In this document: in pieces, positions 1 through 10,800 of the stretch
How positions within the stretch are numbered: position 1 is the first letter of the stretch
Layout of the letters: every line of letters begins with the position of its first letter
From: Streptomyces sp. YIM 121038
GTDB lineage: Bacteria > Actinomycetota > Actinomycetes > Streptomycetales > Streptomycetaceae
Direction of reading: 5' to 3'
DNA: 64,000 nt
Assembly (NCBI RefSeq): GCF_006088715.1
Contig: NZ_CP030771.1
Location: 4,722,001 to 4,786,000, forward strand
Notes under the pieces: model-generated
The model's input: only the letters and a program-made list of their open reading frames with translations
Told to the model about the DNA's origin: nothing
The model's database searches: none
Made by a program: the position numbers and the translations under genes

Positions 1-469
1 CCGGCCCGACGTGGCCGTGCTCGACCTCCAGATGCCGGGGGCGGACGGTGTGAGCGTGGCCACATCCCTGCGGGACGAACTCCCCGGCTGCCGGGTCATG
101 ATCGTGACCAGCCACGGCCGCCCCGGCCACCTCAAGCGGGCGCTCGCGGTCGGCGTGCGCGGGTTCGTGCCGAAGACGGTGAGCGCCCAGCGGCTCGCCG
201 AGATCATCCGCACCGTGCACGACGGACGGCGGTACGTGGACCAGGAGTTGGCGGCCGACGCGATCTCCGCGGGGGACTCCCCGCTGACCGCCCGCGAGGC
301 CGAGGTGCTCGAACTCGCCGCCGACGGCGCGTCCGTCGCGGAGATCGCCGAGCGCGCCTCGCTGTCCCAGGGAACGGTCCGGAACTACCTCTCGTCGGCG
401 GTCACCAAGACCGGTGCCGAGAACCGGCACGCGGCAGTGCGTCTCGCCCGCGAGCGAGGTTGGGTATAG
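1..469 (+). CDS. NarL/LuxR-type response regulator, 5'-truncated by window edge
   Basis: The reading frame is open from the first bases (codons in phase with position 2) and ends at TAG 467-469, so the start lies outside the window. The visible part begins near the end of strand beta-3 of a receiver domain, where VAVLDLQMPG holds the phospho-acceptor Asp. The beta-4 (MIVTSH) and beta-5 (GFVPKTVS, with its conserved Lys) strands follow. The C-terminal third is a LuxR HTH (LTAREAEVLELAADG ... GTVRNYLSSA). The layout matches DesR/NarL-family DNA-binding response regulators paired with a membrane histidine kinase, which would lie to the left. Target genes cannot be inferred. Confidence 0.9.
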   Translation, partial: RPDVAVLDLQMPGADGVSVATSLRDELPGCRVMIVTSHGRPGHLKRALAVGVRGFVPKTVSAQRLAEIIRTVHDGRRYVDQELAADAISAGDSPLTAREAEVLELAADGASVAEIAERASLSQGTVRNYLSSAVTKTGAENRHAAVRLARERGWV

Positions 470-492
470 TAGCTATCGCGCTTCGGCGCAGC

Positions 493-565
493 GCGGACGT
501 AGCTCAGTTGGTAGAGCGCAACCTTGCCAAGGTTGAGGTCGCCAGTTCGAACCTGGTCGTCCGCT
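493..565 (+). tRNA. tRNA-Gly (GCC anticodon)
   Basis: A complete cloverleaf: acceptor GCGGACG pairs with CGTCCGC, the D arm is GCTC...GAGC, the anticodon arm is CAACC-TTGCCAA-GGTTG with anticodon GCC at 526-528, and the T arm carries TTCGAAC. The discriminator base is T and no CCA is encoded. A strong hairpin follows within 6 nt. Confidence 0.96.
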
Positions 566-570
566 CAAGT

Positions 571-603
571 GAAGCCCCCCGGTTCCTCGAACCGGGGGGC
601 TTC
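571..603. terminator. Bidirectional hairpin between tRNA-Gly and purC
   Basis: A perfect 15-bp stem (571-585 with 589-603) closes a CTC loop. It lies between the convergent tRNA-Gly and purC genes and can serve both strands. It has no long T tract, which is common for Streptomyces terminators. Confidence 0.85.
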
Positions 604-616
604 GTCGTGTGCCCGG

Positions 617-1513
617 CTACCAGGCGGTGCCGGTGAGGCGCTCGTACGCCTCGATGTACTTGGCGCGGGTCGCGGCCACCACGTCCTCGGGCAGCGGCGG
701 GGGCGGCAGCTCGCCGTGGCGGTCCCAGCCGGACGCGGCCGACGTCAGCCAGTCGCGGACGAACTGCTTGTCGAAGGACGGCTGGGCACGGCCCGGCTGC
801 CAGGTGTCGGCGGGCCAGAAGCGGGACGAGTCCGGCGTCAGGACCTCGTCGGCGAGGACCAGGGCGTCGCCCTCGAAGCCGAACTCGAACTTCGTGTCAG
901 CGAGGATCACGCCCCGGTCGCGCGCGATGTCCCGGGCCCTGCCGTAGACGGCGAGGGTGGTCTGCCGCAGCTGGGCCGCCGTCTCGGCGCCGACCTGGCG
1001 GGCCACCTCCTCGTACGAGACGTTCTCGTCGTGCTCGCCGACCGCCGCCTTCGTGGCGGGCGTGAAGATCGGGGCGGGCAGCTCGGAGCCGTCGGTGAGG
1101 CCCTCGGGCAGCGCGAGGCCGCAGACGGTGCGGGTCTCGTTGTACTCCAGCAGGCCCGAACCGGTCAGATAGCCGCGGGCGACGCACTCGACGGGCACCA
1201 TCTCCAGGCGCTTGCAGATCAGCGTGCGCCCCTCCCAGTCGGCGGGGGCGCCGGGCGGCAGCTCGGTGGAGAGCACGTGGTTCGGGGCGATGTCGGCGAG
1301 CTGGTCGAACCACCACAGCGACAGCTGGGTGAGCACCCGGCCCTTGTCGGGGATCTCGGTGGGCAGCACCCAGTCGTAGGCGGACATGCGGTCGCTGGCG
1401 ACCATCACGAGGTCGCCCGCCTCGTTCTGGTACAGCTCGCGCACCTTGCCGGTGTGCAGATGCACCAGGCCCGGAACCTGGAGCGGCTCGGGCTTTTCGA
1501 CGAATCCGGACAC
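617..1513 (-). CDS. purC: Phosphoribosylaminoimidazole-succinocarboxamide synthase
   Basis: This 298-residue cytosolic enzyme joins CAIR and aspartate, using ATP, to make SAICAR in purine biosynthesis. The N-terminal [15 protein letters not shown] and [14 protein letters not shown] segments and the C-terminal signature [10 protein letters not shown] are typical of the family, and the length is normal. The GTG start at 1513 is chosen because GGGGAGGAACC precedes it; the open frame continues upstream without protein-like sequence. purD lies 5 kb away on the same strand, so the genes share a neighbourhood but not an obvious operon. Confidence 0.96.
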   Translation of the reverse strand: MSGFVEKPEPLQVPGLVHLHTGKVRELYQNEAGDLVMVASDRMSAYDWVLPTEIPDKGRVLTQLSLWWFDQLADIAPNHVLSTELPPGAPADWEGRTLICKRLEMVPVECVARGYLTGSGLLEYNETRTVCGLALPEGLTDGSELPAPIFTPATKAAVGEHDENVSYEEVARQVGAETAAQLRQTTLAVYGRARDIARDRGVILADTKFEFGFEGDALVLADEVLTPDSSRFWPADTWQPGRAQPSFDKQFVRDWLTSAASGWDRHGELPPPPLPEDVVAATRAKYIEAYERLTGTAW

Positions 1514-1629
1514 GGTTCCTCCCCGTGGTTCTGTCCAAGTGCTCCGATTCTCCCGTATGCGGGGAGTGGTCTTGGCCAAGGGTTGGCCGAGTCCCGACGG
1601 GGCGGCGGCCCGCCGGGTCGGCGCCGGGG

Positions 1630-3150
1630 TCAGTCGCGCTTGCAGATCCGGTCGAGGAGGTTGGCGGTGGCGCGCTGCACCCGGGCGTCGATGTGGCCGG
1701 GCCGGTCGAGCGCCGGGGACCAGGCGAAGGTGCCCGAGGCGAAGACGAGCGCGCCGGACGGGGCCCGGTACAGGGAGGTCTCCTGGTGGCGGACGGTGCC
1801 CTCGCCGTCCTCGTACGGGGAGTGCGCGAGCAGGATGCGGTCCTGGTGCTCGGGCAGCGCCGTGCGCGGGAAGTAGCGGTCGGCCTCGCCCGCGACCAGG
1901 CCGTCGATGCCGTCGCCCTCGTGCGCGCCGGTGGCCTCCCACAGCCAGTGGTCGGCGTTGCGGACGATCAGCGGGTGCGGCTCGGGGACCCGGCCCGCGT
2001 ACTGGATGCCCATCAGCTGCTGCTCGGGGGCGTCGATCTCCCGCCACAGCGCGGCCTTGCCGGGGCCGCGGCGCTTGCGGCAGGTCAGCAGGCGGTCCGG
2101 GACGCCGGACGGGGACGGGCCCGACTCCACCTGCCAGTACATGGTGTTGGCGGAGAGGAAGACCAGCGAGGTGCCGTTCTCCCGGGCCAGTTCGGCGGTG
2201 CGGCGCATCGCGGCGGACCAGTACTCGTCGTGGCCGGGGAAGACCAGGCCGCGGTAGCGGGTGGGGTCGATGCGGCCCGCGTGCAGGTCGCGGGCGTCGG
2301 CGTAGGCGAGGTCGTAGCCGTACCGCTCGGCCCAGCGGATGAAGTCGTAGGCGTGGCCGACGTGCAGGGGCAGGCCCGCGCCCGCGTACGGCCGGTCGAA
2401 GGAGACGGTGACGGCGGCCTCGCCCTCGCCGAGGAGCCGCCCGTGCTCGTCCCAGGCGTGGTAGAGGCTGGCGCCGGTGCGGCCGTCCTCCGGGTAGAGG
2501 TTGTACGCCTGCCAGGTGATGTCGGGGAGCACGACCAGGAGGTCGGCGGACGGGGCGTGCCCGAGCTCGCCCTGGACGAGGCTGTCGCGCACGGTGAAGG
2601 GCACGTGCGAGCGGTAGCCGTCGGCGGTGGTGAGGACGGCGACGTACGCGCCGATGTTCCAGTACGCCGGGATCTGCAGGCGCCAGGAGAGCCACCAGTG
2701 GTGGCAGGAGACCGTGCGGTCGGCGGTGAGCGGCGGGGGCTGCACGATGCCCGCGAGGCGGGGGCTCGTGGTGATCTTCGCGGCGCCGTCGCCGCCGTAG
2801 TGGCCGATGCGGTAGATGTCCACGCTGAACTGCTGCGGCGGGTCGACCGTGATGTGGAAGTCGAGCGCCTCGCCCGGCGCGGCGGCGCCGGTGCTGGTGA
2901 AGCCCTTGATCTGGCGGTGCACGTCGTCGGCGGTGCGGGGGCCGCCGCCGGGGCGCCGGGCCGGGACGTGGCCGGGCCCGGTGGCGCCGGGCGCCGGGGC
3001 GTGGTCGACGTACCAGGGGACGACCTGGCCCGTGTCGTCGAAGTAGTGCTCCGCGCCCCGGAGCCAGGGCAGCGGGCCCTGGCCGAAGGGGTCGGTCACG
3101 GCGTGGGCGAGGGCGCCCGACTCCCAGCGGCGGATCGGCTCCGGTCCCAT
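1630..3150 (-). CDS. N,N-dimethylformamidase beta-subunit-like protein
   Basis: This 506-residue protein resembles the large (beta) subunit of N,N-dimethylformamidase along its length, including [28 protein letters not shown] and the GHDEYWS block in the C-terminal part. The founding enzyme is an iron-dependent amidohydrolase, but most actinobacterial relatives are uncharacterised. No signal peptide or membrane helix is visible, so it is probably cytosolic. The ATG at 3150 has GGGAGGGGAC upstream. No small alpha-subunit gene is adjacent, so dimethylformamide as substrate is not supported; 'similar to' is as far as the sequence goes. Confidence 0.75.
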   Translation of the reverse strand: MGPEPIRRWESGALAHAVTDPFGQGPLPWLRGAEHYFDDTGQVVPWYVDHAPAPGATGPGHVPARRPGGGPRTADDVHRQIKGFTSTGAAAPGEALDFHITVDPPQQFSVDIYRIGHYGGDGAAKITTSPRLAGIVQPPPLTADRTVSCHHWWLSWRLQIPAYWNIGAYVAVLTTADGYRSHVPFTVRDSLVQGELGHAPSADLLVVLPDITWQAYNLYPEDGRTGASLYHAWDEHGRLLGEGEAAVTVSFDRPYAGAGLPLHVGHAYDFIRWAERYGYDLAYADARDLHAGRIDPTRYRGLVFPGHDEYWSAAMRRTAELARENGTSLVFLSANTMYWQVESGPSPSGVPDRLLTCRKRRGPGKAALWREIDAPEQQLMGIQYAGRVPEPHPLIVRNADHWLWEATGAHEGDGIDGLVAGEADRYFPRTALPEHQDRILLAHSPYEDGEGTVRHQETSLYRAPSGALVFASGTFAWSPALDRPGHIDARVQRATANLLDRICKRD

Positions 3151-3392
3151 GCGTTGTCCCCTCCCTCGCTCCCCCGAGCCTGTTCTCCGCCGCTGCGTGG
3201 TCGATGGCTCTGTGCCGGTGCGGAGGCGGAGCCGCCGCGGGCCGCGGCGGTCTTTCCCTTTCGCGGTCCCAGCACATCACATTACGCACGCGGTCCGTCA
3301 CCGTTCGTCGTGAATTAACGAGACCGGCAATGACCGGAACGTTTCGCTCCGGGCGCGGGCGCGGAAGGCGGGGTGCCGGGGAGGCGGGGCGT

Positions 3393-5627
3393 CTAGACGA
3401 GGCGCAGGGGTTTCTCCGGGCGGACGCCCTGGGCGGTGAGCCAGGCGCGCAGCGGCTCCGGGTCGCCGTCCTCCACGAGGGTGAGCACGCGCGGGGTGAG
3501 GTCGGCCGCGCGCTCGCCGCCCATCAGCAGGGAGGGGCCGTCCAGCCAGTCGAGGCCGGGGGCCGCGCCCGCGGTGTCTATGGCCGCGCAGCACACCATC
3601 GCCGCCACGTGGTCGGCGAGCAGCTCGCGGCCGGACCGGGGCGGCTGGAGCGGGAACAGGGGCAGCGCGCCGTCGTCCCAGAGCGCGTCGTCCGGGGACT
3701 GGCCGGTGGGGGCGGGCCGCGCGGGGGCGGCGGCCTCCTCCCGGGCCAGCTCGGCGCTGAGCCCGGCGGCGAGCTGGCCGCTGCGGCCTTCGTCGGGGTC
3801 TTCGCGGTGCGCGGCTTCGCGGTCGTCGGCTTCGCGGTGCGCGGCCTCGCGGTCGGCGGCCTCGCGATCGGCGGCTTCGCGATCCGTATCGCCGCGGTCG
3901 GCGGCTTCGCGGTGCGCGGCTTCGCCGTCGGAGGCTTCGCGATCCGTGTAGCCGCGGTGCGGGCCGACGTGATCCGGCTCGACGCCGTCCGTGTCGACGT
4001 GATCCGGGTCGACGTGATCCGGGTCGACGTGATCCGGGTCGACGCCGTCCGTGACGGCGTGGCCCGTGTCGACGTGGCCCGTGTCGACGTGGCCCGTGTC
4101 GACGTGGCCCGTGTCGACGTGGCCCGTGTCGACGTGGTCCCCGGCTTCGCGGGTGGCGGCTTCGCGGGTGGCGGCTTCGGTGGCCGCCCAGGCTCCCCCC
4201 GCACCGGGGATGTCGGCGTCCGGGGTGCCGGAGGCGCGGCGGCGGGCCGCCCGCTCCGGGTCCGTCAGATGGTCGAGGACCCGGCCGAGCGTCGGGCCCT
4301 CGGGGTCGGGGGCCTCGGGGTCGAAGGAGCGGCTGACGCCGAGGGAGTCGAGCACGCGGTGCAGCCGGGCCGCGTCCATGCGCCACTTGCGGTCGACTAC
4401 CTCGTCCGGGTACTCCTGCCAGGCCACCGGGGCCCAGCCGGGGCCGGACTCGGCGGGTCCGCCGTGGAAGAGCCGGGCGGCGAGCAGCGAGGCGGCCTCG
4501 TCCACCACGCCGGGCTCCTCCAGGAGGTCGCAGGCGGGGCGCTCGCCGAGCCGGGAGGCGAACCCTTCGGCGAGGCGGTCCCTGCGGGACAGCTCGGTGA
4601 GGGCCGAGACCACGCCCGCGTCGAGCCGGGAGGGCCAGCGGCCCATGCGCCAGGCGGGCAGCGCGACCCGGGTCAGGAGCCGGTCCCAGCCCGCGTAGGC
4701 GAGGCCGACCTGCTCCTGGGCGACGATCCGCGCGCCGTAGTCCACGGTCTGGGCGCGCTCGGCGGCGGCGGCCGCGACGCCGCGCTCCATCTCCGCCGCG
4801 TGCATCCGGCAGCCGCGGAGCAGCAGCCGCGCCACCCAGCCGACGCCGCCGAGGACGGTGCGCGTGATCGGGCCGCGGCCGGGCGAGGAGGCGACGGCGA
4901 CGGCCGCGTCCAGGCCGCGCAGGAAGCGGCGGGCGGCCGCTATGTCCGGGTGGGCCGAGGGACCCGTGCCCGCGACGACGGGGGCGAGGACCGCGCGCAG
5001 CTCGCCGACCCGCATCCACCACAGGAAGGGCGAGCCGATGACGAGCACGGGGGCGGCGGGGGCGCGGCTCTTGGGCGGGCGGCCGCCGCGTATCCCGTTG
5101 CCGAGGTCCGGGTCGTCGTCGGCGGCGGCACCGCTCTCGGGGGCCGGGTCCGTCCCTCCGCCCTGCGACGCCTCGGCCTCGCGGCGGCGCGCGCACGCGT
5201 CGTGGGCCGGGTGGGTGCGGTCCTCCAGCCAGCTGTCGCAGTCCGGGGTGAGCGCTATCGCGGAGGGTGCGGGGACGTCCAGGCGGTCGGCGAGGTCGCG
5301 CACCAGGCGGTACAGATCGGGCGCGGCGGCTTCGCTGATCGGGACCGTGGGGCTCAGGGCGGGCCGGGCGCGGGCGACGACCAGGGCGACGACCGATGCG
5401 GCGACGAGGGCGAGCACGGCGAACACCGTGACGACCCAGCGGGCCGCGGCCCAGGCGGCGCCCTCGACGTGGCCCGTGACCGCGGCGGCGAGCAGGACGA
5501 CGGCCGCGGCCGCGGGCAGCAGGGCGACGGCCAGCGCCCTGCCGCGGATGCGCAGCACGGCGAGAGCCCGGGAGCGCGCGGCCTGCGCGCCCGCCTCCTC
5601 ACCCATACCTGACACGACCGAAGACAC
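3393..5627 (-). CDS. Membrane protein with degenerate M48-peptidase-like domain and pentapeptide repeats
   Basis: About 744 residues. Two hydrophobic helices near the N-terminus are followed by [21 protein letters not shown] and [20 protein letters not shown], which resemble the region before the zinc site in M48 metallopeptidases. Where an active enzyme has HExxH, this protein reads APVVAGTG, so catalysis is unlikely. A long tract of (G/D)HVD(T/P) and (D/H)REAA pentapeptides separates the helical middle from a C-terminal domain ending near LRLV. The start is uncertain: GTG 5627 has GAGG nine bases upstream; ATG 5606 and ATG 5726 are alternatives. The M48 relation is inferred by eye; the role is unknown. 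Confidence 0.7.
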   Translation of the reverse strand: MSSVVSGMGEEAGAQAARSRALAVLRIRGRALAVALLPAAAAVVLLAAAVTGHVEGAAWAAARWVVTVFAVLALVAASVVALVVARARPALSPTVPISEAAAPDLYRLVRDLADRLDVPAPSAIALTPDCDSWLEDRTHPAHDACARRREAEASQGGGTDPAPESGAAADDDPDLGNGIRGGRPPKSRAPAAPVLVIGSPFLWWMRVGELRAVLAPVVAGTGPSAHPDIAAARRFLRGLDAAVAVASSPGRGPITRTVLGGVGWVARLLLRGCRMHAAEMERGVAAAAAERAQTVDYGARIVAQEQVGLAYAGWDRLLTRVALPAWRMGRWPSRLDAGVVSALTELSRRDRLAEGFASRLGERPACDLLEEPGVVDEAASLLAARLFHGGPAESGPGWAPVAWQEYPDEVVDRKWRMDAARLHRVLDSLGVSRSFDPEAPDPEGPTLGRVLDHLTDPERAARRRASGTPDADIPGAGGAWAATEAATREAATREAGDHVDTGHVDTGHVDTGHVDTGHVDTGHAVTDGVDPDHVDPDHVDPDHVDTDGVEPDHVGPHRGYTDREASDGEAAHREAADRGDTDREAADREAADREAAHREADDREAAHREDPDEGRSGQLAAGLSAELAREEAAAPARPAPTGQSPDDALWDDGALPLFPLQPPRSGRELLADHVAAMVCCAAIDTAGAAPGLDWLDGPSLLMGGERAADLTPRVLTLVEDGDPEPLRAWLTAQGVRPEKPLRLV
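3780..3960. repeat. Degenerate repeats encoding (D/H)REAA units
   Basis: Short GC-rich units related to GGCTTCGCGGTC recur through this stretch inside the membrane-protein gene and encode mostly five-residue units such as DREAA and HREAA on the minus strand. They pass directly into the 15-bp HVD array at 3961-4140. The phase is kept, so the reading frame is preserved. Confidence 0.75.
3961..4140. repeat. Twelve 15-bp tandem units encoding HVDxx pentapeptides
   Basis: Twelve consecutive 15-bp units run in phase. The last five (4066-4140) are almost identical copies of GTGTCGACGTGGCCC, and those at 3991-4035 are GTGATCC variants. On the coding strand they give repeated GHVDT and DHVDP. Near-identity of the last copies suggests recent slippage or unequal crossing-over. 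Confidence 0.9.
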
Positions 5628-5816
5628 CCCCTGCTGCCTCACAGCTGGGCCGTCGGCCGGAGCCGGCGGCGCACGTCGATGGCGTTGCTCACTCCCCCAC
5701 TGTGGCACCCGCCACCGACATCGCAATGCCGGTGGGCTGTTTGGCTATGGGTGCCGGAACGCCTGCGCCGCACCCTAGTTGGGGCGCAGGTCAGCGTCAG
5801 CCGGATGGGCGAGCGG

Positions 5817-6695
5817 TCACTCGATGGAATGGCTTTGGGTAAAGCTGTCCGCCAGGTAACGGCGCAGTGAGACGGCCAGGTTTCCGGCGAACGCCCGCTG
5901 CCCTTCGGCACCGATGAGGTCGAGGGACAGATAGGGATTGAGGTCCTCCAGCTCGACCAGGAGCAGCCGTCCGTCCGGCGCCCGGCAGGCGTCGACGCGC
6001 TGGATGCCGTACGGGAGCGTGTTCCAGTCGACGAACTCGCGCGCGAACTCCAGGTCCCCGTCCGTAGGGGCGTACGGTTCGAGCTCCCAGCGCCGGTCGG
6101 GGCGGGGTGCGTACAGCGCGTACTGGAAGGCGTCGTCGATGAAGTAGAAGGACACTTCGTAGCGGAAGTCGATCCGGGGCTGGGCGAGGAGTCCGCCGCC
6201 CGCGGCGAAGTCCAGGCCCGCGAGCTCCTCGCGGCCCACGGTCCGCAGGCCGATGGAGTCGGCGCCGAGCTTGGGCTTGACGACGTACGACGCCGCCTCG
6301 GGAAGCCGGTGCAGGTCCTCGCCGCGGTCGACGGTCGGGATGACCGGCAGCCCCTCGGCGGTCAGGTCGACGAGGTACTGCTTGCCCGCCATGTCGGCGC
6401 GGCCGGTCAGCGGGTTGTACACGCGTACGCCGTCCCGCAGCGCGCGGTCCCGGAAGGCGTCGTACGCCTCCTGGTAGTGGATGACCGGTCCGCTGTTGCG
6501 TACGACGACGAGGTCGAAGCCGTCCATCAGGGCGGCCGCGTCCAGCGGGTGGCAGAGCGCGACGTCCATGTCGTCGAGGTGCTCGCGCAGCCGGGCGGAC
6601 AGCTGGATGTCCTCGTCGCAGTAGCGCCGCCCGCGCGCCTCGTAGGCGAGGTCGGTGACGTACAGGAGGCGGGGGCGCGGACGAGTTGAGGCCAT
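5817..6695 (-). CDS. ATP-grasp domain protein downstream of purD
   Basis: This 292-residue protein has the ATP-grasp layout: an N-terminal pre-ATP-grasp domain (LLYVTDLAYEARGRRYCDED), the lysine-containing strand YVVKPKLGADSIG, and the metal-binding end LLLVELEDLNPYLSL. It resembles RimK-like or glutathione-synthetase-like carboxylate-amine ligases, but the substrate cannot be told. It starts 36 bp after the purD stop on the same strand, so it is probably co-transcribed with purD. The Shine-Dalgarno sequence is weak (AAGG). A link to purine metabolism is inferred from position only. Confidence 0.8.
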   Translation of the reverse strand: MASTRPRPRLLYVTDLAYEARGRRYCDEDIQLSARLREHLDDMDVALCHPLDAAALMDGFDLVVVRNSGPVIHYQEAYDAFRDRALRDGVRVYNPLTGRADMAGKQYLVDLTAEGLPVIPTVDRGEDLHRLPEAASYVVKPKLGADSIGLRTVGREELAGLDFAAGGGLLAQPRIDFRYEVSFYFIDDAFQYALYAPRPDRRWELEPYAPTDGDLEFAREFVDWNTLPYGIQRVDACRAPDGRLLLVELEDLNPYLSLDLIGAEGQRAFAGNLAVSLRRYLADSFTQSHSIE

Positions 6696-6731
6696 GGCCT
6701 TACGTTACGTCACGGCCTGGTCGCCCCCCGG

Positions 6732-7979
<1,248 letters not shown>

Positions 7980-8087
7980 GGGGTCAGCCTAGCCCGGCGG
8001 GGCGGGTGGGTTTGGTCGGGTGTCCTAGGCAGGGGGCGGGGGCGGTTTGTGCGTTCGTACGAGCGCGGGGCCCTGGCCGGGCGCCCG

Positions 8088-10412
8088 CTACTCGTTCGGG
8101 TACTCGTCGACCACCGTCGCGCCCAGCTCGCGCACGATCAGCTCGTGCCCGGACAGGGCGGAGTCGACGAGGTCCGGATCGTCGTCCTCGGGGATGTCGT
8201 CCTCCGGGGCGATGTGCTCCGGAGGCGGCGACACGGGCGCGGCCGGCGCCGGAGCCGCGGGCGCCGGGGCGGGCCGGGCGGCGGGCTGCGGTGCCGGGGC
8301 CGCGGGCGCCTGCGGGGCGGGGCGGGCGGCGGCGGGGGCGCCGTAGCCGCCGGACGGGGCGCCGTAGCCACCGCCCTGGCCGCCGCCGAAGCCGCTCGCG
8401 GCGGGCGGCGGCGCGCTGCCGCCGGACGGGTCGACGATCGCCTCGACCTTCCACTGCACGCCGAACTGCTCGGACAGCGCCTGGCGCAGGACGTCCTCGC
8501 TGCCGCTGCTCGCGAAGTTGTCCCGGGCCCCGGAGTTGACGAAGCCGATCTGGAGGGTGGTCCCGTCGAAGCCCGCCACCTGCGCGTTCTGGCTGAGCAG
8601 GATCCAGGTGAAGCGGCGGCGGTTCTTGACCGCCTCCAGGATGTTCGGCCAGAGGGAGCGGGGGTCGAGCCCGCCGGTGGGGGCGGGCGCGGCGGCCTGC
8701 GGGGCGGGGGCAGGGGCCTGCGGGGCCGCGGGGGGCGCGGACGGCGGGACCGGCGCGGGCGCGGGGGCGCCGCCGCCCGCGGGGGCGGCCGTGGGCCAGC
8801 CGCCGGGCCGGGGCGCGCCGGAGGCCGCGGGTGCACCGGAAGCCGCGGGCGCGGCTCCGCCGCCCGGCGCGGAGGCCGTGGGCCAGCTGCCGGGCCTGCT
8901 CGCGGCGGGGGCGGACGGCTGGGCGGGCTCGGGGGCCTGCGGGGCCGGGGCCGGAGCCGGGGCGGCGGGCGGCGCGGGAGCCACCGGCGGAGGCGGCGGG
9001 GTGGCGCCCTGCGCGGGCCCGGACGGCGCGGGCCCGGACGGCGCGGCGCCCCCGGCGGGAGCCCCTTCGGAAGCCCCCCGCACCGCGGCACGCGCGGCGG
9101 CGGGACCGCCGCCGGGCGGAACGGGCGGGCCGGGCGGAGCGACGGGCCCCGGCGGCGGCACGGCGACGCCGGGCTGCTGCACGCCCGCGTGGGCCTCGGG
9201 TCCGGGCACGTACCCCATCGGGGGCGCCGAAGCGGGACCCTGCGCCGTGAAGTGCCCGCCCCGCTCCAGGCGGTCGAGCCGGGCCATGACGGCACGCTCG
9301 TCGTCGTACGCGGCGGGGAGCAGCACGCGGGCGCAGATCAGCTCCAACTGGAGCCGGGGCGAGGTGGCGCCGCGCATCTCCGTGAGGCCCGTGTTGACCA
9401 GGTCGGCGGCGCGGCTGAGCTCGGCGGCGCCGAACACCCCGGCCTGTGCCTGCATGCGCTCGACCACGTCGGCCGGGGCGTCGATGAGCCCCTTCTCGGC
9501 GGCGTCGGGAACGGCGGCGAGGATCACGAGGTCCCGCAGCCGCTCCAGCAGGTCGGCGACGAACCGCCGGGGGTCGTTCCCGCCCTCGATGACGCGGTCG
9601 ACGACCTCGAAGGCGGCGGCGCCGTCCCCGGAGGCGAACGCGTCGACCACGGAGTCGAGGAGCGACCCGTCCGTGTACCCGAGGAGGCCGGTGGCCATGG
9701 CGTACGTCACACCGTCCTCGCGGGCGCCCGCGAGGAGCTGGTCCATCACGGACATGGAGTCACGCACGGAACCGGCGCCCGCGCGCACGACGAGGGGCAG
9801 CACCCCGTCCGCCACGGGGATGTCCTCGCGCCCGCACACCTCGGAGAGGTAGTCCCGCAGGGTGCCGGGGGGCACGAGCCGGAACGGATAGTGGTGCGTG
9901 CGCGACCGGATGGTGCCGATGACCTTCTCGGGCTCGGTCGTGGCGAAGATGAACTTCAGATGCTCCGGGGGCTCCTCGACGACCTTCAGGAGGGCGTTGA
10001 ACCCCGCCGACGTGACCATGTGGGCCTCGTCGATGATGTAGATCTTGTACCGGCTGCTCGCGGGTCCGAAGAAGGCCTTCTCGCGCAGGTCACGGGCATC
10101 GTCCACGCCACCGTGGGAAGCGGCGTCGATCTCGATGACGTCGATCGACCCCGGTCCGTTCCGCGCGAGGTCGCGGCAGGACTGGCACTCGCCGCAGGGG
10201 GTCGGGGTGGGACCTTGCTCACAGTTCAGACAGCGGGCGAGGATGCGCGCGCTCGTCGTCTTGCCGCAGCCGCGCGGGCCGCTGAACAGGTACGCGTGAT
10301 TGACCCGGTTGTTCCGCAGCGCCTGCTGCAGCGGGTCGGTTACATGCTCCTGCCCGATGACCTCGGCGAACGACTCCGGGCGATAGCGGCGGTACAGCGC
10401 GAGAGACGACAC
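8088..10412 (-). CDS. dnaX: DNA polymerase III gamma/tau subunit
   Basis: A 774-residue clamp-loader ATPase of the replisome. From GTG 10412 the Walker A motif GPRGCGKTT lies at residues 45-53, zinc-binding cysteines at 64, 73, 76 and 79, and the Walker B/DEAH motif in YIIDEAHM. Domains I-III are followed by a Pro/Ala/Gly-rich linker of roughly 250 residues, a globular tau domain (SLWPNILEAVKNRRRFTWILL) and an acidic tail. GTG 10412 fits the family start SSLALYRRYRPE; the SD is weak (GTAGGT). No obvious frameshift site marks a separate gamma product, though I could not fold the mRNA. Confidence 0.97.
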   Translation of the reverse strand: MSSLALYRRYRPESFAEVIGQEHVTDPLQQALRNNRVNHAYLFSGPRGCGKTTSARILARCLNCEQGPTPTPCGECQSCRDLARNGPGSIDVIEIDAASHGGVDDARDLREKAFFGPASSRYKIYIIDEAHMVTSAGFNALLKVVEEPPEHLKFIFATTEPEKVIGTIRSRTHHYPFRLVPPGTLRDYLSEVCGREDIPVADGVLPLVVRAGAGSVRDSMSVMDQLLAGAREDGVTYAMATGLLGYTDGSLLDSVVDAFASGDGAAAFEVVDRVIEGGNDPRRFVADLLERLRDLVILAAVPDAAEKGLIDAPADVVERMQAQAGVFGAAELSRAADLVNTGLTEMRGATSPRLQLELICARVLLPAAYDDERAVMARLDRLERGGHFTAQGPASAPPMGYVPGPEAHAGVQQPGVAVPPPGPVAPPGPPVPPGGGPAAARAAVRGASEGAPAGGAAPSGPAPSGPAQGATPPPPPVAPAPPAAPAPAPAPQAPEPAQPSAPAASRPGSWPTASAPGGGAAPAASGAPAASGAPRPGGWPTAAPAGGGAPAPAPVPPSAPPAAPQAPAPAPQAAAPAPTGGLDPRSLWPNILEAVKNRRRFTWILLSQNAQVAGFDGTTLQIGFVNSGARDNFASSGSEDVLRQALSEQFGVQWKVEAIVDPSGGSAPPPAASGFGGGQGGGYGAPSGGYGAPAAARPAPQAPAAPAPQPAARPAPAPAAPAPAAPVSPPPEHIAPEDDIPEDDDPDLVDSALSGHELIVRELGATVVDEYPNE

Positions 10413-10482
10413 ACCTACGAGGTTAATGGCGCCCACTGACAACACGGACCGCCTTGCGGCAGCACCGGCCACGGAACGCAAA

Positions 10483-10573
10483 GCGCCCCCCACGCACCCG
10501 CCAGAGCCGACCTACCCTTGCTGCCTTCCGGCCCTGGGGGAGTTCAGTCAGATAGCGCCACGTGAGGGGCTGG
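10483..10573 (-). ncRNA. ffs: Signal recognition particle RNA (4.5S-like)
   Basis: The minus strand carries the conserved SRP RNA core CAGGGCCGGAAGGCAGCAAG, with the GGAA tetraloop at 10526-10529 closed by GCC/GGC. The asymmetric internal loop is the one recognised by the Ffh M domain. Outer arms CCCCTCACG and CGTGGGGGG can pair (one G-U), giving a single hairpin of about 90 nt. It lies directly upstream of dnaX on the same strand. Exact ends are estimated from pairing. Confidence 0.9.
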
Positions 10574-10647
10574 CCCCCACAGTAGCCGATCCCCACCCCC
10601 GGGATCGAGTTCGCGAGCACTCCTCAACGTCTTGTATTGTTTGCCGC

Positions 10648-10732
10648 GGAGGATTCGCCTAGAGGCCTAGGGCGCACGCTTGGAAAGCGTGTTGGGGGCA
10701 ACCCCTCACGAGTTCGAATCTCGTATCCTCCG
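10648..10732 (+). tRNA. tRNA-Ser (GGA anticodon)
   Basis: Type II tRNA of 85 nt with long variable arm. Acceptor GGAGGAT pairs with ATCCTCC, the anticodon loop is TTGGAAA (anticodon GGA), and the T arm carries TTCGAAT. CCA is encoded directly after it at 10733-10735, unlike the other tRNAs in the window. Confidence 0.96.
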
Positions 10733-10754
10733 CCAGTGCCTCACCGGGCACGAT

Positions 10755-10792
10755 GTCGAAGGGCCCCGCTGCTTGCAGCGGGGCCCTTCGAC
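10755..10792. terminator. Hairpin between tRNA-Ser(GGA) and the SDR gene
   Basis: A perfect 18-bp stem (10755-10772 with 10775-10792) with a TT apex lies between two convergent genes and is a strong bidirectional terminator candidate. Confidence 0.88.
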
Positions 10793-10800
10793 GTTGGGCG

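Noticed and set aside
617..3301. One continuous 894-codon minus-strand frame joining purC to sequence upstream
   Set aside because: purC has a clear GTG with SD at 1513; the upstream part is an alternate-frame shadow of the dimethylformamidase-like gene.
8088..10412. Programmed frameshift producing gamma from dnaX
   Set aside because: I found no A-rich slippery sequence followed by a stop in the region expected; GC-rich linker only.
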